From: Candidatus Saccharibacteria bacterium UBA6258
GTDB taxonomy: Bacteria; Patescibacteriota; Saccharimonadia; Saccharimonadales; Saccharimonadaceae
DNA: 21,693 nucleotides
Assembly: GCA_002441145.1 (NCBI GenBank)
Contig: DJVK01000019.1
Location: forward strand, 16,054-37,746
Direction of reading: 5' to 3'
A program made the position numbers and the translations under genes. Positions 7,093-13,085 of the stretch are shown piece by piece. How positions within the stretch are numbered: the first letter of the stretch is position 1; each line of letters opens with the position of its first letter. The notes beneath the pieces were generated by a model. That model was not told the DNA's origin. It did not search any database and was given only the letters and a program-made list of their open reading frames with translations.

Positions 7093-7947
7093 CTAGCTGT
7101 TCCAGATAATCGGAATAATGAACATAATCGCACCAACTACGCGTACGATTTGATGCGTATGCGGGTGGATAGCGATCGACTTGCCGGTAGCGCCAATTCC
7201 ACCCATCGTAGGGCGTGGCAATGCGGATGAGATGATTCTTACCAACGGAACGGCAAATACCATCGCTGTCATTCCCGCCGTAATCAAGGCAAACCTGGTT
7301 ATCATGGCCGGTAGCGTTTCTAGTGACTCGGGCGTGGCAAAATCTAGCGCAACCATTGAATTATATACGATATCCGAAACGACATCGGCCACATCAACCC
7401 CAGCAATAGTCAGCGGGGCTGAGCCGCCTTGAGCAACCGGTTCGCCCGAAACCGTACTATTCGATGTATTAGTCGCTGCGGGCACGCTACCGATAGTGCC
7501 GCCGGCTGGTGGCGGTAGCTGTGGTGGAACATATGTCAGCATCCGCGTGTCTGATGGATTCGTGCCGCATATTGCGACTCCCTCAAAAAGAATTTCGTGC
7601 TTACCAGGACTTGTCGTTAAATTATACGTAAAGGTCGTTGCACCGCTATCGACGGGGATGGTAGCGTCATAGACATCATCAACGTACACGCGTATTTGCG
7701 ACAACAAGGTAATTTCACCCGATACGGCTACCGGTAGCGATGCGACCTTCGCATCTGGGCTCGGTGAAGTAATAACAAGGGATGCTTGGCTACTTGCCGT
7801 ACACACGGTAACATCAATAATTGAATCCTCGGCGCTAGCGATGTTCGGTGCAAGTGCCACGAACATACTGAGTAACGCTACCCCGACGAAGCTTAGGTAT
7901 CGCGGCTTAACGCCGAGTAGATGATTTACGTGGACGCCGTAAGGCAT
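7093..7947 (-). CDS. Exported Ig-like protein with two C-terminal membrane segments
   Basis: The 284-aa protein has a signal peptide (cleavage near IASA, residue 39) and an extracellular beta domain (about 40-138) with the pattern ITSPSPDAKVASLPVAVSG...VYVDD...YNLTTSPGKHEILFEG, resembling bacterial Ig-like folds. C49 and C127 could form a disulfide. A Pro/Ser/Thr/Gly-rich linker (140-180) leads to two membrane segments (about 218-238 and 267-282) joined by a loop rich in Gly and His. I know no named family for the full protein. Its ATG lies inside the upstream DUF916-like gene, giving a 41-nt overlap in another frame, which implies tight translational coupling. Context suggests a membrane component of the same surface complex (inference). 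Confidence 0.8.
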   Translation of the reverse strand: MPYGVHVNHLLGVKPRYLSFVGVALLSMFVALAPNIASAEDSIIDVTVCTASSQASLVITSPSPDAKVASLPVAVSGEITLLSQIRVYVDDVYDATIPVDSGATTFTYNLTTSPGKHEILFEGVAICGTNPSDTRMLTYVPPQLPPPAGGTIGSVPAATNTSNSTVSGEPVAQGGSAPLTIAGVDVADVVSDIVYNSMVALDFATPESLETLPAMITRFALITAGMTAMVFAVPLVRIISSALPRPTMGGIGATGKSIAIHPHTHQIVRVVGAIMFIIPIIWNS

Positions 7948-8821
7948 ACACTACTCCAGCTAACGCTATTGCGACTACCGTAAAGATGAACCAGACGGGT
8001 GCGAGCAGTACATACGCATCTTTAGATTCGGTTTTATCGAGTACTTCACTACTCACCTGTACTTTATACAAACCGATCCATGTTGGCTTGTCCCAGGCAG
8101 CGTCCATCGTTAGGGTAATGCCCGGCAGGACGTTCCGTTCGATGACCCCTTTATGCTTAACGTTCCCGAACACGTCCCTGATCGTCATGGTAACTTTCGC
8201 TAAAAAGTCCACGTTGCCTGCGTTTTTAACATCTGCCGAGGCGACGAGTGGAGCCTGTGTCTGATAGTTATCGAGTGTCATCGATGTTACTGACCCTGAT
8301 TCGATTATATTACCGGCAACTTTAGCATACACGACGGTACCGACACGCTTTTTACGCGCAACGCTTACGCCGGTGTCGCCATCTTCGGGTTGAATCTCGG
8401 CGAATATGACGCCATAGTGACCGCCGGGTGCCGCAGTGGCACTCGATCTAATGACATAAGGGATGTTTACGGTTTTACCTGCTTCGATGTGCCATCGAGT
8501 TTTCGGAATCTGAACCCATTCATACAAGTCAGCGTTGGCATTAGTCGTTCCTGCATAGGTCGGATCATCGGTCGTATCATTGATACCGTACGGCTCTGCA
8601 TAGATAAGTACATCGTATGCCGTATCGCCGTCATTCACTATAATAATTTCGTCTGTGATGACATCACCAGCGTCAAACGAATATCGCTGAGTCGTTGGTG
8701 ATAACGTAATGCTTTCGGCACCGACTGCGTTGGCCGAAGATCCGGTGATGACGCTCGCGAATAACAGGGCTATTGCTAGCCCTGTTACCCGAGTGCGTTG
8801 TAAAGAATAAATAAATCGCAC
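7907..8821 (-). CDS. DUF916-like (WxL-interacting type) membrane-anchored surface protein
   Basis: The 304-aa protein has a signal peptide (cleavage near SANA, about 32), an N-terminal DUF916-like domain (about 36-165) and a second Ig-like domain (about 175-265). A C-terminal membrane segment (about 275-293) is followed by a basic RRPRKSSTRR tail. Diagnostic patterns are ITLSPTTQRYSFDAGD, ITDEIIIVNDGDTAYDVLIYAEPYG and PGGHYGVIFAEI. The order of domains and anchor matches WxL-interacting proteins of Firmicutes. The start is GTG at 8821, 12 nt after the stop of the WxL-like gene, with AGGT upstream. The gene overlaps the following gene by 41 nt. Pairing directly behind a WxL-like gene supports the family call. 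Confidence 0.83.
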   Translation of the reverse strand: MRFIYSLQRTRVTGLAIALLFASVITGSSANAVGAESITLSPTTQRYSFDAGDVITDEIIIVNDGDTAYDVLIYAEPYGINDTTDDPTYAGTTNANADLYEWVQIPKTRWHIEAGKTVNIPYVIRSSATAAPGGHYGVIFAEIQPEDGDTGVSVARKKRVGTVVYAKVAGNIIESGSVTSMTLDNYQTQAPLVASADVKNAGNVDFLAKVTMTIRDVFGNVKHKGVIERNVLPGITLTMDAAWDKPTWIGLYKVQVSSEVLDKTESKDAYVLLAPVWFIFTVVAIALAGVVYALRRPRKSSTRR

Positions 8822-8833
8822 TGATAGTACCTA

Positions 8834-9439
8834 TTAGTTAGTGGTTGCCGTGTACGTGACAACTCCTGTGTAAGTACCGTTTGACATAGCAGTTGTAGCT
8901 TCGGCAGCATACCACACAGTAGTGGTTTCATTAGTCGCAACAGCAGCAGTTGTCTTGATAGTTACAGGAGCTCCCGATGCTGGGACGCCTGCCCACTTAG
9001 TAGTGCTTCCCTGTGCGTTAGGTTCTGCAGCATATGAAGCATCAAAGTTGCCACCAGCTACCGCGAATCCCCACGTGTTGTTCGCAAGCGCAGTAGGTAC
9101 TGCAACCGTACCAGCGTGTGACGTAAACGAATCAGTACCGTTTGTTAGGGTATTTGTTGCGTCTGAATCAGATAAAGCAAGTACGTACCCTGCCGCGTTG
9201 TTCGTGTTTACCGTAACAACATCTGAACCACTTGAAAGCGAGCCAGTTGGAGTAGGGGTAATAGCAAGGGTAACTGGATCACCAGTTGTCGTGACGGTGA
9301 TTGTTGAACCGACGGTTGCGTTGACGGTTGTATTAGCTGTATCTGAAACGGCGTTAACCGCAGCAGGGGCTAAAACAAGACCGACTACCGCAACAACACC
9401 CGCACTTACCGAAAGAGCTGATTTAATTGGTTGTTTCAT
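8834..9439 (-). CDS. Small secreted WxL-like surface protein
   Basis: The 201-aa protein has a basic-start signal peptide (MKQPIK..., cleavage after AVNA at 30). The rest is a Thr/Ala/Val-rich beta domain with VTVNTNNAAGYVLALSDSD (75-93), W123-G-F-A-V, and a C-terminal end YTGVVTYTATTN (190-201). The layout resembles the WxL domain: a Trp motif, a distal strand pair and a terminal YxGxVTxT strand. The canonical W-x-L tripeptide is replaced by W-G-F. The same pattern forms the C-terminus of the LamG protein at 5716. There is no membrane anchor or sortase signal, so retention probably needs a partner such as the DUF916-like proteins. It starts an apparent operon with its own promoter and a Shine-Dalgarno AGGA. 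High Ala/Thr content and position suggest an abundant surface protein (inference). Confidence 0.82.
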   Translation of the reverse strand: MKQPIKSALSVSAGVVAVVGLVLAPAAVNAVSDTANTTVNATVGSTITVTTTGDPVTLAITPTPTGSLSSGSDVVTVNTNNAAGYVLALSDSDATNTLTNGTDSFTSHAGTVAVPTALANNTWGFAVAGGNFDASYAAEPNAQGSTTKWAGVPASGAPVTIKTTAAVATNETTTVWYAAEATTAMSNGTYTGVVTYTATTN

Positions 9440-9450
9440 GTATGTGTTTT

Positions 9451-9454
9451 TCCT
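9451..9454 (-). promoter_or_regulatory. Ribosome binding site of the WxL-like gene
   Basis: AGGA within an A-rich leader lies 11 nt upstream of the ATG at 9439. It marks this gene as leadered, unlike most unit-initial genes in the window. Confidence 0.5.
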
Positions 9455-9476
9455 TTTTTATTAGTATCTGACGCGA

Positions 9477-9505
9477 TTATTACATAGCGGTTAAGCTAAA
9501 GTCAA
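9477..9505 (-). promoter_or_regulatory. Predicted promoter of the surface-protein operon
   Basis: The minus strand shows TTGACT (9500-9505), a 17-nt spacer and TAATAA (9477-9482). The -35 overlaps the TGA stop of the HAD gene. The leader is about 30 nt. The -35 is strong (five of six); the -10 is weak. Confidence 0.5.
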
Positions 9506-10074
9506 GCATTTTCTTTAAGAATCTTTGACAATAACAACCGGGTCGTATCGTTGGTCGTATGCATGATCGATTGCATGCCAGCGATCTCGGCGCCTTCGCA
9601 GTTGCTATCAAGGTCGTCAATCATAATACATTCCCCTGCAGTAAGGCCCATTCGTTCGGCCGTCAGCTTGAATATCTCGGGGTGAGGCTTAGTGATGTGT
9701 TCTTCGTTCGATAACACGACCACATCAAATAATGTGTTCAATTCGTCTTGGGTAAATAACGACTGAATAGTTTCGGCACCGACATTGCTCAAAAGGCCAA
9801 TTTTATACTGCCCTTTTAATTGAGCGACGAATTCGACTAACGGTTCGTTACGTATGTGTTTGTGGCGCAAGAGTTCGGTGATTTCATCAGGGCTCGACCC
9901 TACTAGCGTAGCCACGCCCTCTACGTACTCGCTACGGTCGATGTATCCGTAATCCGACTGCTTGCTCAAGTCGCGGAGCTGATCTAACTTGTCTGCCGGG
10001 CACATATTTACCAACGTCGAAAGACTGCCGCCATACAGCACGCCAAAGCAATCAAAAATAATACCGCGTATCAT
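9502..10074 (-). CDS. HAD-superfamily hydrolase (subfamily IA type)
   Basis: This 190-aa cytoplasmic phosphatase-like enzyme has all four HAD motifs. Motif I is IIFDCFGVL with nucleophile D8; the second Asp of DxD is Phe10, as in several IA-type members whose motif reads DxxGV. Motif II is GLLSNVG, motif III contains the Lys of ITKPHPEIF, and motif IV is CIMIDDLDSN. An alpha-helical cap lies between motifs I and II (about 18-85). The substrate cannot be read from sequence; sugar-phosphate or nucleotide phosphatase activity is possible. The ATG at 10074 is 7 nt after a consensus TATAAT, so the message is probably leaderless. Confidence 0.88.
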   Translation of the reverse strand: MIRGIIFDCFGVLYGGSLSTLVNMCPADKLDQLRDLSKQSDYGYIDRSEYVEGVATLVGSSPDEITELLRHKHIRNEPLVEFVAQLKGQYKIGLLSNVGAETIQSLFTQDELNTLFDVVVLSNEEHITKPHPEIFKLTAERMGLTAGECIMIDDLDSNCEGAEIAGMQSIMHTTNDTTRLLLSKILKENA

Positions 10075-10081
10075 AGTAGCT

Positions 10082-10087
10082 ATTATA
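10082..10087 (-). promoter_or_regulatory. -10 box of the HAD gene
   Basis: Consensus TATAAT is followed by AGCTACT and the ATG at 10074. The box sits next to a short dyad (ATACCGCGTAT). No clear -35 is seen. Confidence 0.5.
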
Positions 10088-10112
10088 CGCGGTATTAGAT
10101 GAATTCTTTTAT

Positions 10113-10721
10113 TTAGTAGATTTTATTAAACTGTGCTTTGAAGTTTGGAATCTGGTTGCCGAACAGCGCGTGGATTTGCGCGATGTTTGACCCCATTGTT
10201 CCCTTCGAACCTTTACAGGTAGATGTCCAGGCTGATTGCTTTACGTCGTTATCGTTAAGTGCATCGAACTTAAAGGCAATACCCTGCGTTGCACAGACAC
10301 CCCTAAAGTCAGCATCGTCTGCGTCGCGTGTCTTGCCAATAGCGGCTTTGTCGAGTGCGTAAACGAATTCTTCGTATGCCTGCTTGTTATTCGTGAACGT
10401 ACGCTCATCGACAACCTGGTCTAGGTATCCTGAGTAAAGCGTATACGTACGAAAGGCTGGCGCAACGGTAATCTGGTACGAACGGAAGTTCTCATCGGCG
10501 ACGATTGGGCCGCGTACGGTTAGGCGGACAGCGCGTGCGTCACCGGTATTAACAACGGCGTCACGGAGCGTTCCGGAATCTTCGGTAGGAGCAGCTGAGT
10601 CACCCGATCCGCCACCAGTAAATAGCATGCGACCGACAGATACTAAAGCAGCAATGATCAGCGCCACGACTAGCACGGCGATAATTAATGGGACAATTTT
10701 TGGGCCTGATCCTCTATACAT
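10113..10721 (-). CDS. Single-pass membrane protein with extracytoplasmic domain
   Basis: The 202-aa protein has a short basic N-terminus, one strong membrane segment (about 9-31) and a Gly/Ser/Asp-rich linker (36-50). An extracytoplasmic alpha/beta domain (about 51-202) follows. C143 and C169 flank an aromatic-rich stretch and could form a disulfide. The C-terminus (FGNQIPNFKAQFNKIY) resembles small membrane proteins I associate with Saccharibacteria, but I know no function. It is preceded by a well-formed promoter with the ATG 6 nt after the -10 box. The gap to the HAD gene is 38 nt. Confidence 0.83.
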   Translation of the reverse strand: MYRGSGPKIVPLIIAVLVVALIIAALVSVGRMLFTGGGSGDSAAPTEDSGTLRDAVVNTGDARAVRLTVRGPIVADENFRSYQITVAPAFRTYTLYSGYLDQVVDERTFTNNKQAYEEFVYALDKAAIGKTRDADDADFRGVCATQGIAFKFDALNDNDVKQSAWTSTCKGSKGTMGSNIAQIHALFGNQIPNFKAQFNKIY

Positions 10722-10727
10722 AATTAT

Positions 10728-10756
10728 ATGATACCACTAACGCTATAAAAAGTCAA
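10728..10756 (-). promoter_or_regulatory. Promoter of the 202-aa membrane protein
   Basis: The minus strand shows TTGACT (10751-10756), a 17-nt spacer and TGG-TATCAT (-10 at 10728-10733, TGn-extended), then ATAATT and the ATG at 10721. This is one of the best two-hexamer promoters in the window and predicts a leaderless transcript. Confidence 0.65.
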
Positions 10757-10772
10757 TAGTTTTCTCCGCTAG

Positions 10773-11486
10773 TCAAGCTGCCTCCACTAGGGCTACCGCT
10801 CGGTGGCCTACCTGACCAGCGAACACAGCAGACGCTTCGAGTTCAGCTGCCTGGCGCTCAAAGTCGGCGTGCACCGTCTGAATGGTGTGCATCTTTGCTA
10901 CGACCTCGTCGAGTGAATACACCCGATGCTCTTGCTCGGCTATGCCGTCGTTCACCCATCCTTCAACTGAACCGTCGTCATTTTTTTGCATACGAAGGCT
11001 ATTACGATTCGGCAATTGTTCGATTGAGTGACCGGGCTCGTATCCGCTCGGTGATTCGAGCAACGGGCGCATGTTCGTTCTGTGATTATCGCCTGCATAG
11101 TAGTCAGCGCTAATCATTTTAAAGTCGCCGGTTGATCGTGCATCAAAAACGCGCCCTGGCGTCGCTAGCACTCCGTAAAAGCGCTCGGTTTCGCATTTGT
11201 AGACTTCTTTATGATACCCAGAAGCATCTGTTCGCATCTGATAAATCGTCCCCGTGTCGGCATCAACAAACGTACCGTGAACAACACTAAACCTGACATT
11301 CTCACCATTTCGTGTATCTTTTAAATAGGTCTGACTATCATCTCGAATGTATGCATCCATGAATTCTTCTAGTCGCTCAGACTCATCAGGTTCATTCATG
11401 AAACGCAACGCTAACTTTAAAATCGTTTCATCATGATCCAACTCGCCGCGTTCGGCAACCGTCGTCTCGTTCACCACCTTCTCCAT
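10773..11486 (-). CDS. Hypothetical soluble acidic protein
   Basis: I do not recognise this 237-aa protein. It has no signal peptide or membrane segment and is acidic, with several Asp/Glu-rich stretches (residues 15-50) and a predicted helical C-terminus from about residue 190. A central region with GTFVDADTGTIYQMRTD and RFYGVLATPGRVFDARSTGDF looks beta-rich. The ATG at 11486 has GAGGGG 10 nt upstream. Its leader of about 50 nt contains two copies of an AT-rich element that also occurs in the leader of the next gene upstream (12560), suggesting shared control. It ends in TGA 16 nt before the next promoter. Confidence 0.75.
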   Translation of the reverse strand: MEKVVNETTVAERGELDHDETILKLALRFMNEPDESERLEEFMDAYIRDDSQTYLKDTRNGENVRFSVVHGTFVDADTGTIYQMRTDASGYHKEVYKCETERFYGVLATPGRVFDARSTGDFKMISADYYAGDNHRTNMRPLLESPSGYEPGHSIEQLPNRNSLRMQKNDDGSVEGWVNDGIAEQEHRVYSLDEVVAKMHTIQTVHADFERQAAELEASAVFAGQVGHRAVALVEAA

Positions 11487-11504
11487 ACGATCGTATCCCC
11501 TCGG

Positions 11505-11539
11505 AGTTATGTTTATGTGAAAAAACTAGTTATGTTTAT
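11505..11539. repeat. Direct repeat pair in the 11486 gene leader
   Basis: The 12-mer AGTTATGTTTAT occurs at 11505-11516 and again at 11528-11539, 23 bp apart (about two helical turns). Its core TTATGTTTAT is also found at 12584-12593 in the leader of the 12560 gene. It could be a protein-binding site or an mRNA leader element. Confidence 0.5.
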
Positions 11540-11545
11540 ATATTA

Positions 11546-11574
11546 GTAATACGCCTAATCTAGAATTAGTGCAA
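11546..11574 (-). promoter_or_regulatory. Predicted promoter of the 237-aa protein
   Basis: The minus strand shows TTGCAC (11569-11574), a 17-nt spacer and TATTAC (11546-11551). Both hexamers are moderate. It sits in the 111-nt gap after the 12560 gene, which otherwise has only weak dyads and no clear terminator. Confidence 0.35.
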
Positions 11575-11597
11575 GTAACACGCTAGTGTTTGCAATA

Positions 11598-12560
11598 TTA
11601 TGAGACGCCGAACATACCGTCAGTTAATCCGTGGTCACGAATCAGACGGTTCAACATATCGCGCATTGGCGTTGGATCAACGAATTCAAAGTCTTTAACT
11701 TCACCGAACAAATCAGGTAGAATGCAGAGCAAAATCAAGGTTACTGTACGACCACCGTGCCCGTTATGCACCACGGCATAGCTACGTTCATCGGCCGCTA
11801 ATAATTCCTGCGTTGTTAGTCGACCTTCGTCGACGAGTACCTCAAGTCGATGTCTGAATGCCGACGGCGTCTTGCTGTCGATATTAATATATCTGCCCGA
11901 TTCAGGATCGCGAATTTGCACATCAACACCTAACGCATCTTGCGTGCGACTACCCATCGCAGTATCGAACCCGCTATCGCGTGCGGCGACATATATTGCG
12001 ATCTCTCGGGACAGCCCACGAACAATCGCCTCCCACTGCTCGTTGCTAAAACACGGGGCACCAACACGGCGACAAACGCGATCAGCTGCCTCTTTTACCC
12101 TCGAATCGAAACGTCGCCTATCGTCGTCGTGCATCGCTATGACAACTTCTGTGAGGGTATCGTTAAAATCAATCAGTTCAAATAAGCGCGCGTGCTTGTC
12201 GTGGTAACCATGAGGATGCTGATCCATTTGCAGCTGCGCCAACACAGCTCGTGGCACCTGTATAAGTAACGCCGCCAAGCCATCTTGAACCTGCTTGGTA
12301 TGAAAGAACTTTTTACGTAAATGCTCTACTTCGTGGTCGAGTGTCTTGACCTTGTTGTGCTTCGAAAGCAACGCTACGACTTCTTGCTCGGCACAATCAA
12401 AAATATCATTTGTCGCACAAGTGAATACCGGCTCTTCGCGCGGTATAAAGTATTGTTTGTCTTGTCGAATATCGCGCTTAGGGTATATTTTTTTATATTT
12501 TCGGCGCTGCCGTTCATACGGCCTGAACTGTCGCCAGTGATTGCGTACTCTATGAAACAT
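11598..12560 (-). CDS. Hypothetical protein with PD-(D/E)XK nuclease-like motifs
   Basis: I know no named family for this 320-aa soluble protein. The first 35 residues are strongly basic and aromatic (Arg/Lys/Tyr), suiting nucleic-acid contact. The C-terminal half has a possible PD-(D/E)XK core: E186 in a helix (SREIAIYVAAR), then G-V-D213-V at the end of a strand. Fourteen residues later comes Y-I-N-I-D228-S-K230, a classic D-x(14)-D-x-K layout, followed by another strand (TVTLILLCILP, 272-282). This fits a restriction-endonuclease-like fold, but it is motif reading and not a database match. H115, H117, H120 and H123 cluster in the middle. It has an extended -10 promoter, a leader of about 40 nt and GGAG 7 nt before the ATG. 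dut ends 64 nt upstream. Confidence 0.75.
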   Translation of the reverse strand: MFHRVRNHWRQFRPYERQRRKYKKIYPKRDIRQDKQYFIPREEPVFTCATNDIFDCAEQEVVALLSKHNKVKTLDHEVEHLRKKFFHTKQVQDGLAALLIQVPRAVLAQLQMDQHPHGYHDKHARLFELIDFNDTLTEVVIAMHDDDRRRFDSRVKEAADRVCRRVGAPCFSNEQWEAIVRGLSREIAIYVAARDSGFDTAMGSRTQDALGVDVQIRDPESGRYINIDSKTPSAFRHRLEVLVDEGRLTTQELLAADERSYAVVHNGHGGRTVTLILLCILPDLFGEVKDFEFVDPTPMRDMLNRLIRDHGLTDGMFGVS

Positions 12561-12567
12561 ACCCGTG

Positions 12568-12571
12568 CTCC
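12568..12571 (-). promoter_or_regulatory. Ribosome binding site of the 12560 gene
   Basis: GGAG lies 7 nt upstream of the ATG at 12560 and supports that start. Confidence 0.55.
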
Positions 12572-12605
12572 GTTTGAATGTGTTTATGTTTATCCATTTG
12601 AGTTC

Positions 12606-12614
12606 ATTATAGCA
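12606..12614 (-). promoter_or_regulatory. Extended -10 promoter of the 12560 gene
   Basis: The minus strand reads TGC-TATAAT. The leader of about 40 nt contains the ATAAACATAA element at 12584-12593. The -35 is poor, as is common with extended -10 promoters. Confidence 0.6.
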
Positions 12615-12624
12615 AGCTTAGCGA

Positions 12625-13077
12625 TTATTTGTGCGACGTTACTTCGTGGCCAGTGCTACCGTATCCACCCTGCCCTCTCGTTGTCTCATCAAGCTCGGTA
12701 ACTTCATTCCATGTGACCGATTCGTATTTCGTCACGACCATTTGTGCGATGCGCATATCTGGCTCGACCGTAAACGGCTGATTGCTCGTGTTCAATAAAA
12801 TAACGCCCACTTCGCCACGATAATCTGCGTCGATTGTTCCGACACCATTTGCAGGCATAATACCAAACTTTGCGGCCATACCGCTACGTGCGCGAATTTG
12901 CGCTTCGTAGCCTGGCGACAGTGCGATAGCGAAACCGGTTGGGATAATGGCGCGCTCATGCGGAGCAATGACGACTGGCGCGTCGATGCACGCCATGACA
13001 TCCATCCCAGCCGCATGTTCGGTCTGGTACTGCGGATAGCTTGCCTTAGGATTAAGCTTGATGATACTTACGTTCAT
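12625..13077 (-). CDS. dut: dUTP diphosphatase (dUTPase)
   Basis: This enzyme hydrolyses dUTP to dUMP and PPi, keeping uracil out of DNA and supplying dUMP for thymidylate synthesis. At 150 aa it has the usual length of the homotrimeric family. All five motifs are present: AGMD (23-26), RARSGMA (62-68), GTIDADYRGEVGV (80-92) with the catalytic Asp, the motif IV region (MRIAQMV, 108-114), and the C-terminal P-loop-like RGQGGYGSTG (134-143). It follows polA by 8 nt with AGGT in the gap, so the two are almost certainly one transcription unit linking nucleotide-pool sanitation to repair synthesis. Confidence 0.97.
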   Translation of the reverse strand: MNVSIIKLNPKASYPQYQTEHAAGMDVMACIDAPVVIAPHERAIIPTGFAIALSPGYEAQIRARSGMAAKFGIMPANGVGTIDADYRGEVGVILLNTSNQPFTVEPDMRIAQMVVTKYESVTWNEVTELDETTRGQGGYGSTGHEVTSHK

Positions 13078-13085
13078 CGCTGTAC

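Noticed and set aside
8922..9464. 180-codon open frame on the plus strand opposite the WxL-like gene
   Set aside because: It is an antisense shadow: the minus-strand gene has a signal peptide, promoter and Shine-Dalgarno, while the plus frame is low-complexity Val/Thr/Ala and has no initiation signals.
11559..11597. Possible terminator after the 12560 gene
   Set aside because: Only 5-bp stems (AACAC/GTGTT and CTAAT/ATTAG) without a U-run are present, too weak to call.
11872..12207. 111-codon plus-strand frame opposite the nuclease-like gene
   Set aside because: It is an antisense shadow without start signals; the minus-strand frame has a promoter, a Shine-Dalgarno and plausible fold motifs.
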